NCBI RefSeq assembly: GCF_000954115.1
Contig: NZ_CP010797.1
Coordinates: 1,240,001 to 1,304,000 of the forward strand
DNA from: Rhodococcus sp. B7740
GTDB lineage: Bacteria; Actinomycetota; Actinomycetes; Mycobacteriales; Mycobacteriaceae
DNA: 64,000 bases
Direction of reading: 5' to 3'
Shown here: positions 36,834-46,317 of the stretch, piece by piece
How positions within the stretch are numbered: position 1 is the stretch's first letter
How the letters are laid out: every line of letters starts with the position of its first letter
Notes under the pieces: generated by a model
What the model saw: the letters and a program-made list of their open reading frames with translations, nothing else
What the model was told of the DNA's origin: nothing
Databases searched by the model: none
Translations under genes and position numbers: made by a program

Positions 36834-39132
36834 CCCCCAACCGAACCGGTGGATCGAACGCTGTGATCGGCGGCAACGGCTCGTCGTAGCGTTCGATCTC
36901 CACCAACACGTGTTGGCCGGTGCAGCCGCGTGCGAGCGCCGACGATCCCTCGTCTGCGGTGAGCACGTTCACGCTCCCGTGAACGCACATCGAATCGGGA
37001 TCGGCCGGATCCTCGGGGTCGTACCAGGCCCCGGTGGACAACTGGACGACAGACTCGAGCAGCGCGTCGTCGACGACCACACCGGCCAGGCACGAACCGC
37101 GGTCGTTGAACACCCGCACCACGTCGCCGTCCGACACTCCCCTGGCCCCGGCCGCCGACGAGTGCATGCGTATCGGCTCGCGGCCCCGAATTTTCGAGTT
37201 CCGGCTCACCGCACCGTGATCGAGCTGACTGTGCAGCCTGGTGCGCGGCTGATTCGCGATCAGGTGCAACGGAAACTGCTCGGCCCGCGGTCCGCCGAGC
37301 CACTCGGTCGGCTCGAACCACATCGGATGACCCTGGCAGTCGTCGTAGCCGAAGCCGTCCACCGTCGCCGAGAAGATCTCGATTTTCCCGCTCGGGGTGC
37401 GCAACGCGTTGCCCACCGGATCGCGTCGGAAATCCTCGAAGAACGTCAGATCGTCCTCGGTCTTCATCCGAAACGAACCTTCACGCCGGAAGTTTTCGTA
37501 TTCCGGAGTGTCGACGCCGTCGGCGCGTAGATATCCGCGCCACTGCTCGTACATGTGCTCGAGCCACTGCTGCGAGCTACGCCCCTCGGTGAACTGCTCG
37601 ACCACACCGAGTTTCGTCGCCAGCTCGGCGAACGTGTCGTAATCGTCGCGGGATTCGGCGAAGCGCTCGGCGGCGGGTGACATGGCGACGAGCAAGGGAT
37701 CGTTGCGCGTGCAGCTCAGGTCCGATCGCTCCAACGACGTGGTCGACGGGACGACGATGTCGGCGTGCTTGGCCATCGGTGTCCAGTACGGATCGTGTAC
37801 GACGACCGTGTCGGCTCTGCCGAGCGCGCGACGCAGCCGCCCGAGGTCTTGGTGGTGGTGGAACGGATTGCCGCCGGCCCAGTAGACGATCTTGATGTCG
37901 GGATAGGTCAATCGCTTACCGTCGTAATCGAATTGGGAGCCCGGGTTCAGCAGCATGTCCGAGACGGCGGCGACCGGAACGAGGTCGGGAACGGGATTGA
38001 TCCCCTGCGGCAGAGTCGGCAACGGATACGGCACCGGGGCCAGACCGGGCTCGTTCATCGACCCGTACCCGTGCCCGAATCCTGCTCCCGGAACGCCTAT
38101 CCCACCGAGCATCGACGCCAAGGTGACGCCCATCCACGGGGCCTGCTCGCCGTGCCGCGTCCGCTGCAGCGACCAGGTGACCGTCACCATCGTGCGTTTC
38201 GACGCCATCTCTCGGGCCAGATCAGCGATCACCGCGGACTCGATGCCGCAGATCGTCGACGCCCACCGCGGGGTCTTGGGTGTGCCGTCCGTGCTGCCGA
38301 GCAGGTAGCGCTCGAACTCGGGGTATCCCTCGCAGTACTTCTCCAGAAACGCTGTGTCGTGCAGCTTCTCGTCGGCCAGCACGTACGCGAGTGCCAGCAT
38401 CATCGCCACGTCGGTACCGGGTCGCGGCGCGATCCATCGAGCGTCGCCGCTCATGTCGTTGCGTAGCGGACTCACGGTGACGATCTGCCCACCGCGAGCC
38501 CGCATCGCGTCGAGTGAGTCGACCGTCGGATGATCGGACGTACCGCCGTGATTGATGCCGGTGTTCTTCACCGGAACTCCACCGAACGCCACCAACAATT
38601 CGGTGTGCTCGGCTATGACGTTCCAGGATGTGGAGCGCGAGAACATCTTCCAGTGCGCGCCGAGAACGTGCGGCATGATGACACCGGTCGCACCGAGTGA
38701 GTAGCTGTGAACCGATCGCGTGTAACCGCCGATGCAGTTCAGGAAGCGATGCACCTGGCTCTGCGCGTGATGGAAGCGTCCGGCACTCGCCCACCCGTAC
38801 GAGCCGCCGTAGATGGCGCTGTTGCCGTATGTGCCGACAACTCTGCGCAATTCGTTGGACAGCAGGTCGGTCAACTCGTCCCACGAGACGTCGACGAACT
38901 CATCGCTGCCACGCTTGTCGGTCGGACCCGGGCCGCGCTCGAGCCAGCCTCTGCGTACCGCGGGTGAGGTAACGCGCGATCGATGGGTCACCGACCCGAC
39001 GAGGTTTCCCAACACCGGGGAAGGGTTGCTGTCGGTCACCTGGGGATGGACCGCAGTGACTTCTCGTCCGTCCGACTCGGCCCGAAACATGCCCCAATGG
39101 CCCATGTGCTGGACGCCGGCCGCTCCGGTCAT
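36811..39132 (-). CDS. Molybdopterin oxidoreductase, biotin/TMAO/DMSO-sulfoxide reductase type
   Basis: 773 residues binding bis-molybdopterin guanine dinucleotide. Marks: YGGSYGWASAGRFHHAQSQ (the segment carrying the Ser ligand to Mo), SLGATGVIMPHVLG, then NPFHHHQDLGRL and HPTVDSLDAMRARGGQIV. There is no N-terminal [4Fe-4S] Cys cluster and no twin-arginine signal, so it resembles cytosolic BisC more than exported TorA. BisC-type enzymes reduce biotin sulfoxide and free methionine sulfoxide; activity here is inferred. It ends the hemE-hemY-hemQ-HAD series (13 bases after the HAD stop). No cofactor-synthesis genes lie nearby. Its end overlaps maoC convergently. Confidence 0.85.
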   Translation of the reverse strand: MTGAAGVQHMGHWGMFRAESDGREVTAVHPQVTDSNPSPVLGNLVGSVTHRSRVTSPAVRRGWLERGPGPTDKRGSDEFVDVSWDELTDLLSNELRRVVGTYGNSAIYGGSYGWASAGRFHHAQSQVHRFLNCIGGYTRSVHSYSLGATGVIMPHVLGAHWKMFSRSTSWNVIAEHTELLVAFGGVPVKNTGINHGGTSDHPTVDSLDAMRARGGQIVTVSPLRNDMSGDARWIAPRPGTDVAMMLALAYVLADEKLHDTAFLEKYCEGYPEFERYLLGSTDGTPKTPRWASTICGIESAVIADLAREMASKRTMVTVTWSLQRTRHGEQAPWMGVTLASMLGGIGVPGAGFGHGYGSMNEPGLAPVPYPLPTLPQGINPVPDLVPVAAVSDMLLNPGSQFDYDGKRLTYPDIKIVYWAGGNPFHHHQDLGRLRRALGRADTVVVHDPYWTPMAKHADIVVPSTTSLERSDLSCTRNDPLLVAMSPAAERFAESRDDYDTFAELATKLGVVEQFTEGRSSQQWLEHMYEQWRGYLRADGVDTPEYENFRREGSFRMKTEDDLTFFEDFRRDPVGNALRTPSGKIEIFSATVDGFGYDDCQGHPMWFEPTEWLGGPRAEQFPLHLIANQPRTRLHSQLDHGAVSRNSKIRGREPIRMHSSAAGARGVSDGDVVRVFNDRGSCLAGVVVDDALLESVVQLSTGAWYDPEDPADPDSMCVHGSVNVLTADEGSSALARGCTGQHVLVEIERYDEPLPPITAFDPPVRLGVRTRPER

Positions 39133-39145
39133 CGAACCACCCTGG

Positions 39146-39850
39146 TCATCGAATTCCGAACGCGCTCAACGCTGCCAGCAGTGCATCCGGCCGCTGCGCC
39201 GTCGGCACCGGATCCACGAGCGCGAAGTTGCATCCGATCTCCCGCGCGGCACCGTCGGCTTCGTCGCTGTCGCCGACCATCAGCGTCCGCGACGGATCGA
39301 CGCCCAGAGCGGCGACGGCGTGCCGAAAGATCTCTGGCTGCGGTTTGACGTGACCCACCTCGAACGAGAGCACGAATTCGTCGACGTACCGATCGAGACC
39401 GCGATCGACGAACGCAGGACGGATGTCGAAGGCGATGTTGCTCAACACTCCGACCCGAACCGACTCGTGCGCAAGCCTTTTCAGCACCGCCTCGGTGTCC
39501 GGATACGGCGTCCAGGAATCTGCGTCGATCACGCGTCCGTACACCGACTCGGCCTGCTGCGGGTCGCTGACCCCCGACTGTGCGAGCACGTGCAGGTACG
39601 CCTGTCGGTGCAGCGCCGGGTCGAGATCTCGGTTTCGCCAGGCGTGTCTGGTGGCGTCGTCGAACTCCACCGTCTCCCCGACCGGAGCAGTCATGCGCCG
39701 CATCAGCTCTGCGGCTCCCGCTCCGTCGACCGGAGTGCCGTCGGCATCGTGGACGCCGTCGAACCACGAGGGCTCCTCCTCGAGCCTGAACAGCGTGCCC
39801 GAGAAGTCGAACAGGACGGCCTCGATCGCGGGTGTGCCCGTGGTCGTCAC
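39146..39850 (-). CDS. HAD-superfamily hydrolase-like protein with altered motif I
   Basis: 234 residues. Motif I is FDFSGTLF: the nucleophile D15 is present, but the second Asp of the phosphatase DxD motif is Ser17. Motif II is in GVLSNIAFD, motif III in KPQPEIF and motif IV in [12 protein letters not shown]. Loss of the second Asp is seen in haloacid dehalogenases and some non-phosphatase members, so a phosphatase role is not assured. The start GTG at 39850 overlaps the hemQ stop as GTGA. Position in the heme operon is notable. Confidence 0.85.
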   Translation of the reverse strand: MTTTGTPAIEAVLFDFSGTLFRLEEEPSWFDGVHDADGTPVDGAGAAELMRRMTAPVGETVEFDDATRHAWRNRDLDPALHRQAYLHVLAQSGVSDPQQAESVYGRVIDADSWTPYPDTEAVLKRLAHESVRVGVLSNIAFDIRPAFVDRGLDRYVDEFVLSFEVGHVKPQPEIFRHAVAALGVDPSRTLMVGDSDEADGAAREIGCNFALVDPVPTAQRPDALLAALSAFGIR

Positions 39851-40542
39851 GGCAGAGATTCGACGAGCGCGTCCACCTCGACCCGAGGGCCGGTGAAGAA
39901 CGGAGTCTCCTCGCGCACGTGACGCCTCGCCTCGGTGGCCCGCAGGTCACGCATCAGGTCGACGATGCGATCGAGCTCGGGAGCCTCGAAGGCCAGAATC
40001 CACTCGTAGTCGCCGAGCGCGAACGACGGCACGGTGTTCGCACGAACGTCCTTGTAGTCGCGTGCTGCCTTGCCGTGGTCGGCGAGCATTGTGCGACGCT
40101 CGTCGTCGGGCAGCAGGTACCAGTCGATCGAGCGGACGAACGGGTAGACGCAGATGTACGCGCCCGGATCCTCACCGGCGATGAAAGCCGGGACGTGGCT
40201 CTTGTTGAATTCGGCCGGACGGTGCAGCGCGGTGTTGCTCCACACCGGTGTGCTCGCCTTGCCCAGCGCGGTGGTGCGACGGAAATCGGAATACGTCGCC
40301 TGCAGGTCCTCGATGCGCTCGGCGTGGGTCCACACCATGAAATCGGCGTCGGCGCGCATGCCGGCGATGTCGTAGACCCCGCGCACCGCGACACCCTTGT
40401 CCTCACGACCTTCGAAGAACACCTTCGCTTCCTTCGCGGCCGCGGCCCGATCCTCGCCCAGAACGCCGGGCGTGACCTTGTAGACCGAGAACATCAAGTA
40501 GCGAAGTGTGGAGTTGAGCGCTGAGTAATCGAGGCGTGCCAT
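39847..40542 (-). CDS. hemQ: Coproheme decarboxylase HemQ
   Basis: 231 residues of the chlorite-dismutase-like family. It converts coproheme to protoheme with peroxide, the last step of the coproporphyrin-dependent pathway used by actinobacteria. The proximal heme ligand is the His in [28 protein letters not shown] and [14 protein letters not shown] are family blocks. The start ATG at 40542 is 4 bases after the hemY stop; its stop overlaps the HAD start. It matches Rv2676c. Confidence 0.94.
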   Translation of the reverse strand: MARLDYSALNSTLRYLMFSVYKVTPGVLGEDRAAAAKEAKVFFEGREDKGVAVRGVYDIAGMRADADFMVWTHAERIEDLQATYSDFRRTTALGKASTPVWSNTALHRPAEFNKSHVPAFIAGEDPGAYICVYPFVRSIDWYLLPDDERRTMLADHGKAARDYKDVRANTVPSFALGDYEWILAFEAPELDRIVDLMRDLRATEARRHVREETPFFTGPRVEVDALVESLP

Positions 40543-40546
40543 GGCC

Positions 40547-41902
40547 CTATCGTGCCACTTCGATCAGACGAGCGGCAGCGGTGGTGGCGGACGCAATACA
40601 CGCCGGCACCCCGACGCCGCGCTGCCAGGCCCCGGTGACCTCGAGACCGGGTAGGTCGGCGACCCCGGCCTCGATGGCGGCGACGCGATCGAGGTGACCC
40701 GGCGCGTACTGCGGCAGGCCCCCCGGCCAGCGCTGCACGGTCGCGGCGAGCGGCCGCACATCGATTCCGGCCACCGTCCGCAGATCGTTCGAGGCTGTCT
40801 CTATCGACTCCGCATCGGATCGGTCCGACGCCGTGGTGTCACCGAATCGGCCGAGCGAGGCCCGCAGCAGTACCGCGTCACGCTCACCCAGGTGTGGCCA
40901 CTTGCGGCTCGACAGGGTGAATGCCTTGACGTCCAGGCCCGCGTCCGTGGCCACCAGGATTCCCGAATTCTGCGGTAGCTCCGTGGTCTTGGGGAAGGCG
41001 AGCGCGACGACGACCGAGGATGCGAGTTCGATCTCCCGCGCGGCCTGCGACGCCGCGGGTGCCACCTCGGCGATGAGCCGACCGAGAATGGGCGCAGGGA
41101 CCGCCAGCACCACTCCGTCGACGGATCCGAGTCCGTCGACGAACCATCCGCCGGACTCGCGGCGGATCTCGCCGACGCCTGCTCCGACGACCGTCCTGGC
41201 ATCGGTCGCAGCGACGAGGGCATCGAGCAACACCGCATAGCCGTCGCGCAGCCCGCCGAACACCGGCCCCGGCGACGGGGTGAGCAGTGCTGCCTGCACT
41301 GCCTCGGTGAGGTTCGCCGCTCCGCCGTCCAATGCCGCAGCCAACGTGGGCAGTGCCGCGCGGACGCCGATGGAGCTCGCCGAACCGGAGTACACGCCGC
41401 CGAGCAGCGGATCGACCGAACGGCTGACCACCTGGGAGCCGAATCTGGTGCCCACGAGTTCGGCCACGCTGACGTCGGATCCCGCGGTCCAGGCGAAGGG
41501 CCGGGCGGTTTCGGTCTCGATGAGGTGCAGGTCTTCGGGGTCCACCAGATCCCGAACGGAATCGGCGGACGAGGGGATGCCCATCAGGGTGCCGGGCGGA
41601 AGAGGGTGTGTTCGACCGCCGGAGAAGACGAGCGGTCGCACCGGTGCCGGGTACACCAGCTGATCCGACAGACCGAGCTCGGCGAGCAGTGCCGGCACCT
41701 CGGGACGTCTACCGATGAAGGCCTCAGCACCGACGTCGAGGGAGTCCGTGCCGACCGAGGTGGTGCGCAGCGTGCCGCCGATGCGAGACGAGGCCTCGAC
41801 GAGAGTGATCTCGGCATCCGGCCCGCAGGACTGCCGAAGGCGATACGCCGCGACGAGGCCGGAGATTCCGCCGCCGACCACGGCATATCGCCGCACCGTC
41901 AC
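40547..41902 (-). CDS. hemY: Coproporphyrinogen III / protoporphyrinogen oxidase
   Basis: 451-residue FAD enzyme. The dinucleotide-binding N-terminus is [36 protein letters not shown] and [10 protein letters not shown] are typical of HemY/HemG. With HemQ next door it most likely oxidises coproporphyrinogen III to coproporphyrin III (CgoX role). The start GTG at 41902 overlaps the hemE stop as GTGA. The C-terminus [19 protein letters not shown] completes the FAD site. Confidence 0.93.
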   Translation of the reverse strand: MTVRRYAVVGGGISGLVAAYRLRQSCGPDAEITLVEASSRIGGTLRTTSVGTDSLDVGAEAFIGRRPEVPALLAELGLSDQLVYPAPVRPLVFSGGRTHPLPPGTLMGIPSSADSVRDLVDPEDLHLIETETARPFAWTAGSDVSVAELVGTRFGSQVVSRSVDPLLGGVYSGSASSIGVRAALPTLAAALDGGAANLTEAVQAALLTPSPGPVFGGLRDGYAVLLDALVAATDARTVVGAGVGEIRRESGGWFVDGLGSVDGVVLAVPAPILGRLIAEVAPAASQAAREIELASSVVVALAFPKTTELPQNSGILVATDAGLDVKAFTLSSRKWPHLGERDAVLLRASLGRFGDTTASDRSDAESIETASNDLRTVAGIDVRPLAATVQRWPGGLPQYAPGHLDRVAAIEAGVADLPGLEVTGAWQRGVGVPACIASATTAAARLIEVAR

Positions 41903-42972
41903 AACGAATGCACCAGCGACACCACGCGCGTCAGAATGTCGGGATCGGTATCGGGAAGCACTCCGTGTCCGAGGTTGAACACATGTCCGCGCGCACCGGC
42001 CGCGACAGCGCGGTCTCCCTCGGCGGCGATGCGTCGAACCTCGGTCTCGACGGCGTCCCAACCGGCGAACAGCACCGCTGGATCGAGATTGCCCTGCAGG
42101 GCTTTGCCGTTGCCGACACGATGCACGGCGTCGTCGAGTGGGATCCGCCAGTCGACGCCGACCACATCGGCACCGGCCTCACCCATCGCCCCGAGCAACT
42201 CTCCGGTTCCGACGCCGAAGTGAATCTTCGGCACACCGGCCGAGGACACGGCCTCGAACACTCGCTGCGAGTGCGGCAGGACGTACTCGCGGTAGTCGGC
42301 GAGGGACAGCGCACCCGCCCAGGAGTCGAACACCTGCACGGCATCGACGCCTGCGGCCAACTGAGCCTGCAGGAAGGTGATCGTCGTGGTGGCCAATGCG
42401 TCGAGCAGGGCGTGCCAGGTCGCCGGATCGGACCGCATGAGCGCTTTGGTCTTCTCGTGATTGCGACTCGGGCCGCCTTCGACCAGATACGACGCGAGGG
42501 TGAACGGTGCACCCGCGAAACCGATGAGCGGCGTACCGGCGAGCTCGCGGGTGAGGATCCGCACCGCGTCGGCCACCGGCTCCACCTGATCGACGGTCAG
42601 GACCGGCAGAGCCGCGACGTCGGCAGCCGACCGCACCGGCTGCGCCACGACCGGTCCGGTGCCTGCGACGATGTCGAGATCGATACCGGCGGCCTTGAGC
42701 GGAACGACAATGTCCGAGAACAGGATTGCCGCGTCCACGTCGTGGCGACGAACGGGTTGAAGAGTGATCTCGGCCACGAGATCGGGCCGGAAGCACGAAT
42801 CCAACATGCCGATGCCTGCACGAATCTTGCGGTACTCGGGCAGCGACCTACCGGCCTGGCGCATGAACCACACCGGCCGACGCGAGGGAGTTCGACCCGC
42901 GATCGCGGCCAGGAACGGTGCGTCCGGGAGTTCCCGGCGGGCTGGGGCTGTGGCGTGCGGTTCGGCGTTCAT
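41899..42972 (-). CDS. hemE: Uroporphyrinogen decarboxylase
   Basis: 357 residues. It converts uroporphyrinogen III to coproporphyrinogen III. Signatures: [17 protein letters not shown] near residue 35, [17 protein letters not shown] and the [13 protein letters not shown] near the end. The start ATG at 42972 is preferred over an upstream extension without family similarity. It is the first gene of a five-gene minus-strand operon (hemE-hemY-hemQ-HAD-molybdoenzyme) and divergent from the DUF3000 gene, with about 125 bases between starts. Confidence 0.96.
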   Translation of the reverse strand: MNAEPHATAPARRELPDAPFLAAIAGRTPSRRPVWFMRQAGRSLPEYRKIRAGIGMLDSCFRPDLVAEITLQPVRRHDVDAAILFSDIVVPLKAAGIDLDIVAGTGPVVAQPVRSAADVAALPVLTVDQVEPVADAVRILTRELAGTPLIGFAGAPFTLASYLVEGGPSRNHEKTKALMRSDPATWHALLDALATTTITFLQAQLAAGVDAVQVFDSWAGALSLADYREYVLPHSQRVFEAVSSAGVPKIHFGVGTGELLGAMGEAGADVVGVDWRIPLDDAVHRVGNGKALQGNLDPAVLFAGWDAVETEVRRIAAEGDRAVAAGARGHVFNLGHGVLPDTDPDILTRVVSLVHSL

Positions 42973-43097
42973 CGGGTTCCATGCTGCCACGCGTCGGGAA
43001 AGCGCCCGCCACCAAGGGCGACACACCCACTTCGGTTGCATCACGGCTCGGCGCGCCTCCGCCTCGGGGCAACGTGACGCGTCTAACGTCCGGTGAC

Positions 43098-43697
43098 GTG
43101 ACCGAACCCCATTCCACCGCCGAACCTGCGCCGTTCCGCGCCGCCATCGACGCGATGCATCGGGCTCAGGTACACCCGGCGATCGAAATCGGTCCGATCC
43201 GGCCGCCGCAGCGTCTCGCCCCCTACAGCTACGCGATCGGTGCCGAGGTCAAGCATCCCGATTCCGAACAGGTCGACGAACAGAGCGACGGCGACGCCTT
43301 CGGCCGCCTCATTCTGCTGTACGACCCCGACGGTGCCGAGGCATGGAACGGCACCCTTCGACTGGTCGCATACATCCAGGCGGACGTCGACGAGTCCCTC
43401 GCCGACGATCCCCTGCTCCCCGAGGTCGGGTGGAGTTGGCTGGTCGACGCGCTGGAGTCACGGTCGGAGCCGCTCAACGCACTCGGCGGCACGGTCACCT
43501 CGACCAGCTCGGTGCGCTACGGCGACATCGCCGGTCCACCCAAGGCCCACCAGCTCGAACTGCGCGCCTCGTGGACGGCCACGTCCGAGGACCTCTCGAC
43601 GCACGTCGAGGCGTTCTGCGAGGTGCTCGCCTACGCAGCCGGTTTGCCGCCTGCGGGCATCACCACCCTCGGCCAGCGCAGTTCCAGCCGGACATAG
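43098..43697 (+). CDS. DUF3000 family protein
   Basis: 199 residues, counterpart of Rv2680. An N-terminal [18 protein letters not shown]-like helix ([19 protein letters not shown]) is followed by [33 protein letters not shown] and [12 protein letters not shown]. It is soluble, with no known catalytic motif. It is usually next to ribonuclease D, as here (40 bases apart), but has no established role. The start is GTG at 43098. Confidence 0.85.
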   Translation: MTEPHSTAEPAPFRAAIDAMHRAQVHPAIEIGPIRPPQRLAPYSYAIGAEVKHPDSEQVDEQSDGDAFGRLILLYDPDGAEAWNGTLRLVAYIQADVDESLADDPLLPEVGWSWLVDALESRSEPLNALGGTVTSTSSVRYGDIAGPPKAHQLELRASWTATSEDLSTHVEAFCEVLAYAAGLPPAGITTLGQRSSSRT

Positions 43698-43737
43698 TGG
43701 GCGGTTCTCGAACCCGCAGGGCCTAGAGTCACATCTC

Positions 43738-45018
43738 ATGTCAGCCGAGAGTTCTCCCGAGACCACGCCGGACGACGAGGCGAACGCGCCTGTCGCCGTT
43801 CCGCTACTGGCCCCGGCTGACGGCGTACCCGACGTGGTCGACACGCCGGACGCCGTGCGCGCCGCTGCCGCTCTGCTCGCAGCAGGTCACGGCCCCCTCG
43901 CCGTCGACGCCGAACGCGCCTCCGGCTTCCGCTACTCCCAGCGCGCCTACCTGCTGCAGTTCCGTCGCCGCGGCGCAGGAACGGTCCTGCTCGATCCGAT
44001 CCCGGTCACCGGCGACCTCGCCCCGCTCGCCGAGGTGATCAACCCGCTCGAATGGGTACTGCACTCGGCCGATCAGGACCTACCCGGACTCGCCGAACTC
44101 GGCCTGGTGCCTGCCACGCTGTACGACACCGAACTGGCAGGACGCCTCGCCGGATTCGATCGCGTGGGGCTCGGTGCCATCGTCGAACGCACCCTCGGGC
44201 TGGCCCTGCAGAAGGGGCACGGGGCCGCAGACTGGTCCACCCGGCCGCTGCCCGACACCTGGCTCAACTACGCAGCGCTCGACGTCGAGGTTCTGCTCGA
44301 ACTGCGCGACGCGATGGCCGAGGAGCTCGAACAGCAGGGCAAGACGGACTGGGCAGCACAGGAATTCGCCCACATCCTCACGCTCGGGCCACCCAAACCC
44401 AAGACCGACAGATGGCGTCGGACATCGGGGATCCATGCGATCAAATCTCCCCGCACCCTCGCTGCCGTTCGCGAATTGTGGACCACGCGAGACGAACTGG
44501 CAGCCAAGCGTGATGTGGCACCGAGCCGGGTACTGCCCGACTCGGCGATCGTGGCGGCGGCAACAGCGGACCCGAAATCCTCGCGGGAGCTCGAGCAACT
44601 GCCGGTCTTCGGCGGTCCCCGTCAGCGCAGATCGTCCCGATTGTGGGCCTCGGCTCTGACCCGTGCGCGGGCGCTTCCGACGTCCGAATTGCCCTCGATG
44701 GCAGCCTCGTTCGACGGGCCACCTCCGGTCAATCGGTGGGCTCGCCGCGATCCCGACGCAGCGGCGCGACTCGCCGACGTACGAGCCGCGATGACCGAGC
44801 TCAGCGAATCGGTTGCAGTGCCGGTCGAGAATTTGTTGATGCCGGATCTGCTGCGCCGCCTGGTGTGGGATTGGCAGAATCCGGTCGATTCCGACGTGGA
44901 CCCGGCCGAGCTGATCGAGGCCCGACTGGCCGACGGCGGGGCCCGACCCTGGCAGCGGACGCTGGTGGTGCCGGTACTGGCGAAGGCACTGGACCCTTCC
45001 CAAGTTACCGACGGGTAA
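43738..45018 (+). CDS. rnd: Ribonuclease D
   Basis: 426 residues. The DEDD exonuclease residues appear in AVDAERASG (Asp-x-Glu), HSADQDLPGL (Asp) and YAALDVEVLLEL (Tyr-x3-Asp). HRDC-type helical domains follow (KSPRTLAAVRELWTTRDELA, and a second near the C-terminus). It trims tRNA and other RNA 3' ends. The start ATG is at 43738. In M. tuberculosis (Rv2681) dxs follows directly; here 10.6 kb of other genes intervene. Confidence 0.93.
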   Translation: MSAESSPETTPDDEANAPVAVPLLAPADGVPDVVDTPDAVRAAAALLAAGHGPLAVDAERASGFRYSQRAYLLQFRRRGAGTVLLDPIPVTGDLAPLAEVINPLEWVLHSADQDLPGLAELGLVPATLYDTELAGRLAGFDRVGLGAIVERTLGLALQKGHGAADWSTRPLPDTWLNYAALDVEVLLELRDAMAEELEQQGKTDWAAQEFAHILTLGPPKPKTDRWRRTSGIHAIKSPRTLAAVRELWTTRDELAAKRDVAPSRVLPDSAIVAAATADPKSSRELEQLPVFGGPRQRRSSRLWASALTRARALPTSELPSMAASFDGPPPVNRWARRDPDAAARLADVRAAMTELSESVAVPVENLLMPDLLRRLVWDWQNPVDSDVDPAELIEARLADGGARPWQRTLVVPVLAKALDPSQVTDG

Positions 45019-45090
45019 TACCGGCTACAGTAGTGGACGCGTCCGGGCACCCGGGCGAGTCGTCCGCATCTGTCGGGAGGATCGAAAAGC

Positions 45091-46317
45091 GTGTCTGTAC
45101 CCGCGTCCACCAGCTCACAGAGGAATGTCGTCTTCGTCGACGGCATCCGTACCCCGTTCGGCAAGGCAGGCCCCAAGGGCATGTACGCCGACACTCGCGC
45201 AGACGACCTCGTCGTCAAGGCAATCCGCGAACTTCTTCGCAAGAACCCCAACCTCCCTCCCGAACGGATCGACGAGGTCGCGATCGCCGCGACCACGCAG
45301 ACCGGTGACCAGGGCCTGACCATCGGACGTACGTCCGCACTGCTCGCCGGACTCCCCCGCAGCGTCCCCGGCTTCGCCATCGACCGCATGTGCGCAGGCG
45401 CGATGACGTCGGTGACCACCACCGGATCGGGCATCGGCTTCGGCCAGTACGACGTCGTCATCGCCGGTGGCGTCGAGCACATGGGCCGCCACCCGATGGG
45501 TGAAGGCGTCGACCCCAACCCGCGCTTCCTCGCCGACAAGCTCGTCGATCCCAGCGCACTGGTCATGGGCAACACCGCCGAGAACCTGCACGACCGGTTC
45601 CCGAGCATCACCAAGGACCGCACCGACGCGTACGCCGTCGCCAGCCAGAACAAGTACGACGCCGCCAAGAAGGCCGGCTACATCGCCGACACCCTCGTGC
45701 CCGTCGCCACCAAGTCGGCCGCAGGCTGGGGCCTGGCCACCGAGGACGAGCCGCCTCGCCCCGGCACCACCATCGAAGACCTCGCCAAGCTCAAGACGCC
45801 GTTCCGGCCCGCAGGCCGCGTCACCGCAGGCAACGCCGCTGGACTCAACGACGGCGCAACCGCCGCGATTCTGGCCGGTGAGGACACCGCGCACGAGCTC
45901 GGCCTGAACATCGGAATGCGGATGGTCGGCTTCAGCTTCGCCGGCGTCGACCCGGCCGTCATGGGCATCGGACCGGTCCCCGCGACCGAAAAACTGCTCG
46001 GCCGAACCGGATTGAGCATCGACGACATCGGCCTGTTCGAGATCAACGAGGCCTTCGCCATCCAGGTTCTCGCCTTCCTCGAGCACTACGGAATCGCCGA
46101 CGACGACCCCCGCGTCAACCAGTGGGGCGGTGCCATCGCGTGCGGCCACCCCCTCGCCTCCTCGGGCGTTCGCCTGATGACGCAGCTGAGCCGCCAGTTC
46201 GCTCAGCAGCCCGACGTGCGCTACGGCCTGACGACCATGTGCATCGGTCTCGGCATGGGCGGCACCGTCATCTGGGAGAACCCCAACCACGCTGACTACT
46301 CGGGAGCAGCCAAATGA
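45091..46317 (+). CDS. Acetyl-CoA acyltransferase (thiolase), beta-subunit type
   Basis: 408 residues. It cleaves 3-ketoacyl-CoA in beta-oxidation. The acylated Cys is in AIDRMCAGAMTSV (about residue 103); the other catalytic residues are His in GGAIACGHPLASSG and Cys in TTMCIGLGMGGTVIW. The start is GTG at 45091, with GGGAGGATCG upstream. It overlaps the next gene as ATGA, forming a thiolase/multifunctional-enzyme complex pair like FadA-FadB or mycobacterial trifunctional proteins. Confidence 0.94.
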   Translation: MSVPASTSSQRNVVFVDGIRTPFGKAGPKGMYADTRADDLVVKAIRELLRKNPNLPPERIDEVAIAATTQTGDQGLTIGRTSALLAGLPRSVPGFAIDRMCAGAMTSVTTTGSGIGFGQYDVVIAGGVEHMGRHPMGEGVDPNPRFLADKLVDPSALVMGNTAENLHDRFPSITKDRTDAYAVASQNKYDAAKKAGYIADTLVPVATKSAAGWGLATEDEPPRPGTTIEDLAKLKTPFRPAGRVTAGNAAGLNDGATAAILAGEDTAHELGLNIGMRMVGFSFAGVDPAVMGIGPVPATEKLLGRTGLSIDDIGLFEINEAFAIQVLAFLEHYGIADDDPRVNQWGGAIACGHPLASSGVRLMTQLSRQFAQQPDVRYGLTTMCIGLGMGGTVIWENPNHADYSGAAK

